Assembly: GCF_030052995.1 (NCBI RefSeq)
Contig: NZ_JASJPW010000002.1
Span: 248,001 to 312,000, forward strand
Length of the DNA: 64,000 bases
Source: Gemmobacter sp. 24YEA27
GTDB taxonomy: Bacteria; Pseudomonadota; Alphaproteobacteria; Rhodobacterales; Rhodobacteraceae
Reading direction: 5' to 3'
The notes under the pieces were generated by a model. That model did no database searches, had not been told where the DNA came from, and worked only from the letters and a program-made list of their open reading frames with translations. Numbering within the stretch: position 1 is the stretch's first letter; each line of letters begins with the position of its first letter. Below, in pieces: positions 55,882 to 64,000 of this stretch. Made by a program: the position numbers and the translations under genes.

Positions 55882-57078
55882 ATGCCCGTTTCGATTTTCC
55901 GTGCCCTGGCCGTTGTTGCCGGCATGTCTCTGTTGTCGACCACGTCCCTCCTGGCGCAGGAGGGCGGGATGCCGCCTGCCTCGGTGGGTGTCGTGATGGT
56001 TCAGCCAGAAAGCATCTCCGTAACCTCCGAGCTTCCGGGTCGCGTCTCGGCCACGCAGGTCGCCGATGTGCGCCCGCGAGTGGGCGGCATCATCGAGACC
56101 CGGGTGTTCGAACAGGGCAGCCTTGTGACGGCGGGCGATGTGCTGTTCCGCCTTGACAGCGCCAGCTATGAAATCGCGGTCGAAGCGGCTAAGGCCTCTG
56201 TCGCCCGTGCCGAGGCCGTGCTGGCCGAGGCCGAGGCGACCGAGCGGCGCTATGCCTCGCTCAATGAACGCAATATCACGAGCCAGGCCGAATTCGAGAC
56301 GGCGACCGCAACGCGCCTCCAGGCCGCCGCCGCGCTGGCCGAAGCCAAAGCACAGCTGCGCGCCGCCGAGATCAACCTGAGCTATACCGAGGTCAAGGCG
56401 CCGATTTCGGGCCGTATCGGCCGCGCCCAGGTGACCGAAGGCGCGCTGGTTTCGGCGCAGGGCGAGGTGCTGACCACGATCCAGCAACTTGACCCGGTCT
56501 ATGCCGATATGCAGCAGCCGGTCTCGGAACTCCTGCGTCTGCGCCAGGCGCTGGATTCGGGCGAACTGACCCAGGTCGAGCCAGGCGCCGCCCGGGTGGT
56601 TCTTTTGCTGGATGACGGCTCGCAATATGCCCATCCCGGCAAGCTTTTGTTCGCCGAAGCCTCGGTCGAACGGTCTTCGGGCCAGGTGACGCTGCGCGCT
56701 GAATTCCCCAATCCGGATGGCATCCTGCTGCCGGGCATGTATGTGCGGGTCTCGGTCGAACAGGCCACCGAAGCAGCGGCCTTCGCCATTCCGGGCCAGG
56801 CGGTGCAGCGCGATGCTTCGGGCAAAGCCATGGTCTATGTAGTGACGAAAGGCGCGGCCGAGCTGCGCACGGTCGGCCTTGGCCGGTCGGTCGGCAACCG
56901 CGTGACCGTGCATGACGGCCTGACTGCCGGCGATATGCTGATCGTTGACGGGTTCCAGAAAATGGGCCCCGGCGCGCCGGTTTCTCCGGTCTGCTGGGCA
57001 GACCCCTCGACCGGTGATACCCCCCCCGATGTCTGCGCAAAAGCGCTCGCTGCTCCGGCAGAAGCCGGCACGAACTGA
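55882..57078 (+). CDS. RND efflux periplasmic adaptor (AcrA/MexA family)
   Basis: 398 aa. Signal MPVSIFRALAVVAGMSLLSTTSLLAQ. Barrel-sandwich lipoyl halves VRPRVGGIIETRVFEQGSLVTAGDVLFRLD and LSYTEVKAPISGRIGRAQVTEGALVS, with a coiled-coil hairpin between (about residues 100-165). Beta-barrel and membrane-proximal domains follow. There is no lipobox Cys, unlike AcrA, so it is probably anchored otherwise. AGGACA precedes the ATG; the longer frame upstream is unlikely. Start of the tripartite efflux operon. Confidence 0.88.
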   Translation: MPVSIFRALAVVAGMSLLSTTSLLAQEGGMPPASVGVVMVQPESISVTSELPGRVSATQVADVRPRVGGIIETRVFEQGSLVTAGDVLFRLDSASYEIAVEAAKASVARAEAVLAEAEATERRYASLNERNITSQAEFETATATRLQAAAALAEAKAQLRAAEINLSYTEVKAPISGRIGRAQVTEGALVSAQGEVLTTIQQLDPVYADMQQPVSELLRLRQALDSGELTQVEPGAARVVLLLDDGSQYAHPGKLLFAEASVERSSGQVTLRAEFPNPDGILLPGMYVRVSVEQATEAAAFAIPGQAVQRDASGKAMVYVVTKGAAELRTVGLGRSVGNRVTVHDGLTAGDMLIVDGFQKMGPGAPVSPVCWADPSTGDTPPDVCAKALAAPAEAGTN

Positions 57079-57088
57079 GACCTGATCC

Positions 57089-60000
57089 ATGGCAAAGTTT
57101 TTTATCGACAACCCGGTCCTTGCCTGGGTCATCGCGATCTTCATAACACTGGCGGGGGCGCTGTCGCTGCCGATGCTGCCGGTCTCGCAGTATCCTGATG
57201 TTGCGCCGCCGCAGGTCTCGATCTCGACCCGTTTCGCGGGCGCTTCGCCCGAAGATCTGTATCGGCAGGTCACCCAGCCCATCGAAGAAGAGCTGAACGG
57301 CATCCCCGGCATGCTCTACTTCCAGAGCACCTCGGAATCGACCGGGGCGGTGACCATCGACGTCACCTTCGAAGCCGGGACCGAAGTGGCCCAGGCCGTG
57401 GTCGACACCCAGAACCGTCTGCGCCGGGTCGAATCCTCCCTGCCGCAGCAGGTGCAGCAACAGGGCGTTCTGGTCGAAGAGGCAGGCGCGGGCTTTCTGA
57501 TGCTGGTGGCGCTGACCGCGACACCGGAATCGGGTCTCGATGCCGTGGCACTTGGAGACTATATTTCGCGCAATGTCGTCAATGAGTTGCGCCGTGTTCC
57601 CGGCGTGGGCCGTGCCCAGGTCTTTGCGACCGAACGCGCGCTTCGCGTCTGGGTCGATCCGGCGAAACTGGTGGGTCTGGATCTTTCCGTGACCGACATC
57701 ACCACAGCCATTGCCGAACAGAACGCCCAGGTCGCGGCAGGTTCCATCGGCGCCGAACCCGCGCCCGAGGGCACCCAGATCCAGGCGACGCTGCTGGTGA
57801 CCGGCCAGCTTTCCAACCCCGAGCAATTCGGCAATATCGTGCTGCGCTCGGCCGAGGGTGGCGGCCTGGTGCTGTTGAAAGACGTCGCGCGCATCGAAAT
57901 CGATGCCGAGATGTATGCGTTCAAGACCTTCCTCAACGGGCAGGAAACCGCGGCCATCGGCATCCAGCTGTCGCCGACCGGCAATGCGCTGGACACCGCC
58001 TCCGGCGTGCGTTCCGTGATGGAACGGCTGGCGCCGATGTTCCCCGAAGGGATCGGCTATGAGATCCCCTATGACACCACGCCCTTCGTCTCGGCCTCGA
58101 TCCACAAAGTGGTGATGACGCTGCTGGAAGCCGTGGGCCTGGTCTTTGTCGTGATGTTCGTCTTCCTGCAGAATTTCCGCTATACCGTGATCCCGACCCT
58201 CGTGGTGCCGATCGCGCTGGCGGGGACGCTGGCGGTGATGCTGGCGGCGGGGTTCTCGATCAACGTGCTGACCATGTTCGCGATGATCCTTGCCATCGGT
58301 ATTCTGGTCGATGACGCCATCGTGGTCGTCGAAAACGTCGAGCGGATCATGTCCGAAGAAGGGCTGCCACCGAAAGAAGCCTCGAAAAAGGCAATGGGGC
58401 AGATTTCCGGCGCGATTGTCGGGATCACGCTGGCGCTGATGGCGGTGTTCATTCCGCTGGCCTTCTTCCCCGGCTCGGTCGGCATCATCTACCAGCAATT
58501 CTCGCTGACTATGGTGGTCTCGATTGCCTTTTCGGCCTTCCTTGCGCTTTCGCTGACGCCGGCGCTTTGTGCGACCTTCCTCAAGCCGGTCGCGAAAGGG
58601 CATGGCCATGCGAAACGCGGCCTCTTTGGCTGGTTCAACCGCAATTTCGACCGCGCCACCAAGGGCTATACCGGCGCAGTTGGCGGGCTGACGCGGCGTG
58701 CGGGGCGGATGATGATCATCTATGTCGCCCTGGTGGCTGGCCTTGGCTGGTTCTATGTCAAAATCCCCTCGGCCTTCCTGCCAGATGAGGATCAGGGCTT
58801 CCTGATCGCCAACCTCCAGGCTCCGCCCGGCGCCACCACCTACCGGCTGCGCGAAGTCACCAAACAGGCCGAAGGCTTTGCTCTTGGCATGGACGGCGTC
58901 GATTCCATCGTGGTGATCCAGGGCTATTCCTTCTTTGGCCAGGGGCCGAATTCGGGGCTTGCCTTCGTGACGCTGGATGACTGGGCCCAACGCAAGACGC
59001 CGGAACTCTCGGCGCCGGGCCTTGCGGGCCAGCTTTCGGGAATGCTGTTCTCGATCCGCGATTCCATCGCCTTCGCGCTGTCGCCGCCGCCGATCCAGGG
59101 GCTGGGGACCAGTTCCGGCTTTGCCTTCCGGCTGCAGGACCGCGCCAATATGGGCAATGCGGCACTGCAGGATGCGGCGAACCAGATCCTTGCCGGCGCG
59201 GCCGACAGCCCGATCCTCGGCCAGATGTATGTCGAAGGCCTTCCCGCCGGCCCGCAGCTGAGCCTGCGTGTCGACCGCGAAAAGGCCAATGCTTTCGGCG
59301 TCACCTTTGGCGAGATCAACCGCACCATCTCGGTCGCGCTTGGCTCGGGCTATGTGAACGACTTCCCGAATGACGGCAAAATGCAGCGTGTCATGGTCCA
59401 GGCCGAGGCGTCGAGCCGGATGAACATCGAGGACGTGATGAAGATCAACGTCCGCAATGTGCAGGGTGGCATGGTGCCGCTGTCATCCTTTGCCACCGCC
59501 GAATGGGGCTACGGCCCGACGCAGATCGTCGGCTATAACGGCTACCCCGCGCTGAGGATCAATGGCGAGGCGGCACCGGGCTATTCCTCGGCGAGGCCAT
59601 CGCCGAGATGGAGCGTCTGGCGGGCGAGCTTCCCACCGGTTTCGCCTATGAATGGACCGGCCAGTCGAAGCAGGAGATCGAAAGCGGCAGCCAGGCGCCC
59701 ATGCTGATCGGTCTGTCGATCCTCTTCGTCTTCCTCTGCCTTGCCGGTCTTTACGGCAGCTGGTCGATCCCGCTCTCGGTCATGCTGATTGTCCCGATGG
59801 GCGCTATTGGCTCGGTCGCGGCGGTGATGTGGGCGGGGCTGTCGAATGACGTCTTCTTCACCGTGGGCCTGATCACGATTGTCGGGCTCTCGGCCAAGAA
59901 TGCCATTCTGATCGTCGAGGTCGCGAAAGACCTGATCGCCGAAGGTCAGGAGCTGATGGCGGCCACCATCGAGGCCTGCCGTCTGCGCTTCCGCCCGATC

Positions 60001-60246
60001 CTGATGACGTCCCTTGCCTTCACCATGGGCGTGGTGCCTATGGCGGTGGCGACCGGCCCCTCGGCGGCCAGCCAGAACGCCATCGGGATCAATGTGGTCG
60101 GCGGTATGATCGCGGCCACGGTCCTTGGTGTGCTCTTCGCGCCAATCTTCTTCGTCTTCGTGATGAAACTCTTCGGGACGCATAAACGTCTCAAAAAGAC
60201 GGGTTCCGCCAATGATACCCAAGGATCTGTCCATCCGGCGGAATAA
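57089..60246 (+). CDS. RND efflux pump inner-membrane protein (AcrB/MexB, HAE1), one frameshift
   Basis: About 1052 aa. MAKFFIDNPVLAWVIAIFITLAGAL at the start, PVSQYPDVAPPQVSISTRFAGAS, and the proton-relay Asp-Asp in AIGILVDDAIVVVENVERIM. The first frame stops at YSSARPSP; one G at 59590-59591 joins it to EAIAEMERLAGELPTGFAYEWTGQS and the last six spans. Exports hydrophobic and amphiphilic compounds using the proton gradient, with the adaptor upstream and the OMF downstream. Confidence 0.9.
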
Positions 60247-60328
60247 CCCTGGCGGGGGCATGGCAGAGCATGCCCCCGTCGCTTTCTTTGTCTTCCCATT
60301 CCGGCCCCATAACAAAAAGACCGCATCC

Positions 60329-61702
60329 ATGAGCAGCACCCCATTCCGGCCCCGCCTCGGGCGTTACCTCGCGATCCTGCCGCTGACGCTGGCGCTTTCG
60401 GCCTGTGTCACGACAGAATATACCGCACCGACCGCAGACACCGCCGCCGCTTTCGCAACCAGTGCTCCCGCCCGCAGCGCCAATGGTGCCTGGTGGCTCA
60501 GCTTCCAGGACAGGACCATGGACGGGCTGATCACGACGGCCCTTGCGCGCAACCTCTCGATCCATGAGGCGGTCGCAGCCATTGACGAGGCGGGCGCCGG
60601 TGTCGCCGCTGCCCGCGCAGCCAGCCTGCCACAGGCCAGCGCCGGCGCCAGCGCGACGCGGGGCGACAGCCAGGGCTCCGGCGCGATCACGGAAAGCACT
60701 TCCGCGACGCTTTCAACCTCGTGGATGTTTGACATTTTCGGCGGCAACCGCTCGGCCCGGGCCGCGGCCATTGCCGAACTCGAGGCTTCGAAGCTATCCG
60801 AAGAGGCCGCGCGCCGCGCCGTCACCGCCGCCGTGGCCACGACCTATATCGACCTGCGCTATTACCAGCAAAGCATCGCTTTGACCCGGCAAAGCATCAG
60901 CAGCCGGCGCGAGACGCTGCGCCTGACCCAGGACATGCTGGAAGTCGGCCAGGCCAGCCGCCTTGACGTGCTTCAGGCCGAACAGGCCGTGGCCCAGGCC
61001 GAAGCGAGCCTGCCGGTGCTGGAGACCGGTTTCGATCAGGCGGTGAACCGGCTTGCGACGCTGACAGCCTCGCGCACCGCCGTTCTGCGCCCGCAGCTGC
61101 AAAAAGGCGGCGCGCAGCCCTCCGCGCGCTCGAACCCCTCGGTCGGTTTGCCTGCCGACGTGATCCGCGCCCGTCCCGATGTGCAGATCGCCGAGCGCAG
61201 CCTTGCTGCCGCCGTCGCGCGGATCGGTGTGGCCGAGGCAGAGTTCTGGCCTTCGGTCAGCCTGTCAGGCTCGATCCGCCCGATGAATGTCAGGGGCGGC
61301 GCCAACCCGACCTCCTGGTCCTTCGGACCTGCGATCAACCTGCCGATCTTCACCGGCGGCGCCAACCGGGCCAATCTGAAAGCCGCAGAATCGCGGGCGG
61401 TCCAGGCCCATATCCGCTGGCAGGCCGAAGTGCTCGACGCGGTGGAAGAGGTCGAGAACGGCCTTTCCGCCTGGCGGCGCGGCGGCACCAATGTGGCGGC
61501 ACAGCGCAAGCTGGTCTCGACCGCGCAAGAGACGGTGACACTGGCACGTGATGCCTGGCAGGCCGGACAGACCGATTTCTTCACCGTGCTGGATGCCGAA
61601 CGCACCGCGCTTACCGCCCGCACCGCACTGGCGGGCGCCGTGCGGGATCAGGCGGCGGCCTATGTTGCGGTCTCGATCGCCGCAGCCGCTCCGATGAAGT
61701 GA
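60329..61702 (+). CDS. outer-membrane efflux lipoprotein (OprM/NodT family)
   Basis: 457 aa. Lipobox LTLALSAC (Cys near residue 26). Two OEP repeats, one around NLSIHEAVAAIDEAGAGVAAARAASLPQAS and another around VIRARPDVQIAERSLAAAVARIGVAEAEFWPSVSLSGSI. Ends TALAGAVRDQAAAYVAVSIAAA. Forms the trimeric exit duct of the RND pump. The ATG is taken at the signal peptide, though its ribosome site is weak. Confidence 0.88.
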   Translation: MSSTPFRPRLGRYLAILPLTLALSACVTTEYTAPTADTAAAFATSAPARSANGAWWLSFQDRTMDGLITTALARNLSIHEAVAAIDEAGAGVAAARAASLPQASAGASATRGDSQGSGAITESTSATLSTSWMFDIFGGNRSARAAAIAELEASKLSEEAARRAVTAAVATTYIDLRYYQQSIALTRQSISSRRETLRLTQDMLEVGQASRLDVLQAEQAVAQAEASLPVLETGFDQAVNRLATLTASRTAVLRPQLQKGGAQPSARSNPSVGLPADVIRARPDVQIAERSLAAAVARIGVAEAEFWPSVSLSGSIRPMNVRGGANPTSWSFGPAINLPIFTGGANRANLKAAESRAVQAHIRWQAEVLDAVEEVENGLSAWRRGGTNVAAQRKLVSTAQETVTLARDAWQAGQTDFFTVLDAERTALTARTALAGAVRDQAAAYVAVSIAAAAPMK

Positions 61703-61730
61703 GGCGGGATCCGGGTTTTCATACAGCTGT

Positions 61731-61761
61731 CACCGGGGTTATGGTTTCATAACCCCCGGTG
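61731..61761 (+). terminator. terminator after the efflux operon
   Basis: A 13-bp stem with one bulge (61731-61743 with 61748-61761; loop GTTT) lies 29 bases past the stop. The T tract is missing, but the stem is strong. Confidence 0.65.
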
Positions 61762-61816
61762 CAGGCCCGCATTTCCCGCCTGCACCTTCCCCGGATGACC
61801 AGCGGAGTGCCCCTCA

Positions 61817-62857
61817 TTGCGCCCTGCCCTGATCCTTGTGCTTGTGCTGGCGGTGCTGGCCTGTACCCCGCGCCCCGGGCCAGATGTACTTTTGCCAGTG
61901 GCTGAGGGAACCCTTCCCGACGCCACGACCCGGCGCGTCTGGATTGTCACCACCCGCGCCCGCGACCCGGTCAATGCCTGGAGTTTCGGATCAGGCCGCG
62001 CGCCCTCACCGGACTATGGCTATTTCGACATCTCGGTGCCACCCGGCCATAAGCCCGGCGCGATTGAATGGCCGAAAGGGCGCCCCGATCCCGCGACTGA
62101 TTTCGTCACGCTCGGCCAGGTCAGCCTGGCCCCACGCGCCTTTCTGCAGGATCTGGGCCATGAGCAGACCGGCGTCTATGTCCATGGCTTCAATACGTCA
62201 TTCCAGGAAGCGCTTTATCGCCTCGCGCAGCTCTCGGCGGATGCGCATGTCCCCGGCAATCCGGTCCTGTTCTCCTGGCCGTCCCAGGCCCATGTCGCGG
62301 GCTATATCGCTGATCGTGACGGGGCGGATTACTCGCGTTCGGCGCTGGCGGGCCTCCTTTCGGATCTGAGCCGGGGGCGCAAAACCACCGAGCCCGTGAT
62401 GGTGCTTGGCCATTCCATGGGCGGGCGCCTGGTGATGGAGGCCTTGCGGCAGCTGCAGCTTGAAGGCCGCAGCGATGTGCTGGACCGGCTGGAGGTGATC
62501 CTGGCCGCGCCCGATATCGATCTGGATATGTTTCGCGAACAGATGGCCGTGATCGGGCAGCTGAAGCATCCGCTGACGGTGCTGGTCTCATCCGATGACA
62601 AGGCGCTGGCCTTTTCCGCCCGCCTGGCGGCACGGCGCGAGCGGCTCGGAACCGTCGATGTCAAGGATCCCGCGATCCGCGAACTGGCGCGTCGGCTGGG
62701 GATCCGCATCATTGATATCACCGATCTGCCCAGCGATGACCCGGCCCATAGCCGCTATGTCAGCCTTCTGTCCGGGGCCGGGGAAAGCGCGGTGACCAAC
62801 GTGTTTCAGGGGCTGCGCCAGGCCGGGGCCTATGCCCTGGATCAGCTGGGGCTCTGA
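61817..62857 (+). CDS. alpha/beta-hydrolase lipoprotein (DUF900-like)
   Basis: 346 aa from TTG 61817 (GGAG upstream). Lipobox LVLAVLAC with Cys near residue 16. Hydrolase fold: VYVHGFNTSFQEALYRLAQLSAD, nucleophile elbow GHSMGG (Ser in VLGHSMGGRLVMEAL), Asp in LVSSDDKAL, possible His in DDPAHSRY. DUF900-type proteins are cell-envelope hydrolases of unknown substrate. Its 3' end overlaps the convergent kinase gene by 16 bases. Confidence 0.8.
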   Translation: MRPALILVLVLAVLACTPRPGPDVLLPVAEGTLPDATTRRVWIVTTRARDPVNAWSFGSGRAPSPDYGYFDISVPPGHKPGAIEWPKGRPDPATDFVTLGQVSLAPRAFLQDLGHEQTGVYVHGFNTSFQEALYRLAQLSADAHVPGNPVLFSWPSQAHVAGYIADRDGADYSRSALAGLLSDLSRGRKTTEPVMVLGHSMGGRLVMEALRQLQLEGRSDVLDRLEVILAAPDIDLDMFREQMAVIGQLKHPLTVLVSSDDKALAFSARLAARRERLGTVDVKDPAIRELARRLGIRIIDITDLPSDDPAHSRYVSLLSGAGESAVTNVFQGLRQAGAYALDQLGL

Positions 62858-64000
62858 TCCCCCTGCCCCGCCGAAGGGGCGCTGGCGCCGGGCAGCGAGA
62901 TTTCGACCCGCGCCATGCCATCCGCGATCCGGCGGGTGATTTTCGCCCCCATGGCCGAGGCCAGTTCGGCGCTGATGGTCAGACCGAGCCCGGTACCGGT
63001 CGATCCCGGTCGTTTGGCGAAAGCCTGATCATGGAATTCCGTGCCACTGGTCGGATTCTCGATCAGCACCTCAGCTCCGGCGCCGGGCGCTTCGCGGATC
63101 CGCAGCAAGACCTGGCCGCTGCCATGCTCCACCGCATTCTCGATCAGATTGCGCAACAGGATCGCAAGTGCATCGGGGTCGGCGGCAACCTGAACCGCCT
63201 CAAGATCGCCGTCATCGAACCGGATCTGCCCCGCCCCGGTTTCGCGCAGCAAAAGCCGGGTGATCCGGATCAGATCCGCCGGTCCGCGCCCGAGCCCGAG
63301 ACCCGCCTCGGATCGCGAGAGCTGCAAGAGCCGCTCCACCCGCCGCGTCAGTGCATCAAGCATCGGCAGCGTCGCGCGGGCATCGGCATCCTGCGACAGA
63401 TCAAGCCGGGCGCGGATCGCGGCGACCGGTGTGCGCAATTCATGCGAAGCATTGGCGATAAAGGCGCGTTCGGCATCACGCAGCGCACTGACCCGCGCGA
63501 TATACTGGTTCAGCCCATGGGCCAGCGGATGGAGTTCATCGGGCAGCCCGGCCTCGGGCACCGGCGAAAGATCGGCGGGCGGGCGGCCTGCAATCCCTGC
63601 GGTCAGATCTTCCAGCGGCGCAAACCCCTTTGCCAGGCTCTGACGCAGGCCCCAGATCAGCAAGAGGACCATCGGCAGGATCAGCACCAGAAAGGCCGAG
63701 GCCGCCTCGAACATTTCCTCGCGCCGCCAGGCCTCATTATGGGCGACCTCGATCACGGCGTTTTCCGCACTCACCCGCAGAACCCGCCAGCCATTCGCAT
63801 TATGGAAACCATCGCTGGCAAGTGCGGGCCAGGGCTCGGTCGGCACCGGATCCCCCGCCCGCAGGATCCGCAGCACCCGCTCGCCATTTCCGGGATCGAT
63901 GCCGATATTGCGGGGATCACCTGACCGGGGCTCGCCTCGATGTAAAGCACCGTGGTTTCCGCCATGGCCTGGAGCTCTTCATCCAGCATCTCGTTGATTT
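62842..64000 (-). CDS. sensor histidine kinase, cut by the window edge, one frameshift
   Basis: The C-terminal part is complete: second membrane span FLVLILPMVLLLIWGL, HAMP-like linker, H-box FIANASHELRTPVAAIRARLDLSQD, N-box LLRNLIENAVEHG, G-box GSTGTGLGLTISAEL, stop at 62842. The periplasmic segment (EMLDEELQAMAETTVLYIEASPG) runs off the right edge. Between the two, one extra G at 63912-63915 (plus strand) is needed to join PGQVIP to RNIGIDPGNGERVLRIL. Looks like a QseC/TctE-type kinase; its response regulator is presumably outside. Confidence 0.8.

Noticed and set aside
56393..58990. 865-codon open frame on the minus strand opposite the RND genes
   Set aside because: Rich in His, Arg, Gln and Asp with no domain pattern; it is the antisense of the conserved pump and adaptor genes in high-G+C DNA.
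1..64000. CRISPR array, tRNA or rRNA genes, prophage modules
   Set aside because: No regularly spaced repeats, cloverleaf sequences, rRNA blocks or phage structural genes were recognised in either strand.

Overview
The window is high-GC, gene-dense DNA with the gene repertoire of an alphaproteobacterium, most likely Rhodobacterales (Paracoccus/Gemmobacter-like). The clues are IS5-family (IS427-type) insertion sequences, AmiC/AmiR-, HyuA/HyuB- and Liv-type loci, a Klebsiella-like ribitol dehydrogenase inside a CUT2 transporter operon, and an Ldt/YkuD plus QseBC-like signalling locus. I assign the order by gene content and style only; there is no rRNA or marker gene. No tRNA, rRNA or CRISPR array was seen.

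Layout. (1) 1-6.1 kb is a scrambled junction zone. It holds the end of one IS, two small AT-richer genes, an intact-ended IS5-family element with TA duplication, a methylisocitrate lyase cut by that IS, an IS3 scrap, a KefB-type K+ efflux protein, a small tandem-repeat protein, and a LysR gene and a pxpC gene that both lost their 5' halves at the same point. (2) 6.1-24 kb is a nitrogen-scavenging region: an AraC regulator divergent from hyuB-hyuA-livGFHM-livJ, then amiC-amiR (ligand sensor and ANTAR antiterminator), a peptide-type ABC transporter, a formamidase/acetamidase and a fused double ATPase. (3) 23.9-30.8 kb is a ribitol catabolic operon (D-ribulokinase, ribitol 2-dehydrogenase, CUT2 ABC transporter) facing a LacI-type regulator with tandem operators between them. 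(4) 30.9-36.3 kb is an ECF sigma/FecR/TonB receptor cell-surface signalling set followed by a YncE-like propeller protein. (5) 36.4-41.7 kb is a respiratory dehydrogenase module: glyoxalase I, Tat subunit, GMC flavoprotein, cytochrome c, quinone-linked D-lactate dehydrogenase and a ribbon-helix-helix regulator. (6) 41.8-46.1 kb has KdpE and an N-terminally short KdpD divergent from the K+ importer Kup. (7) 46.1-49.8 kb has a QseBC/PmrAB-like two-component system and two L,D-transpeptidase-type genes, tied together by three CTTAAG-N5-CTTAAG boxes. (8) 49.8-64 kb has an EamA exporter, a Ugp-type transporter, TetR-RND-OMF tripartite efflux, a lipoprotein hydrolase and the start of another sensor kinase running off the edge.

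A feature that cuts across the whole window is that thirteen otherwise well-conserved genes each carry one frameshift, and each can be repaired by adding one base, usually in a G or C run. This pattern looks like homopolymer undercalling in the assembly rather than decay, so I annotate these as genes spanning the frameshift. Genuine damage appears confined to the first 6 kb.
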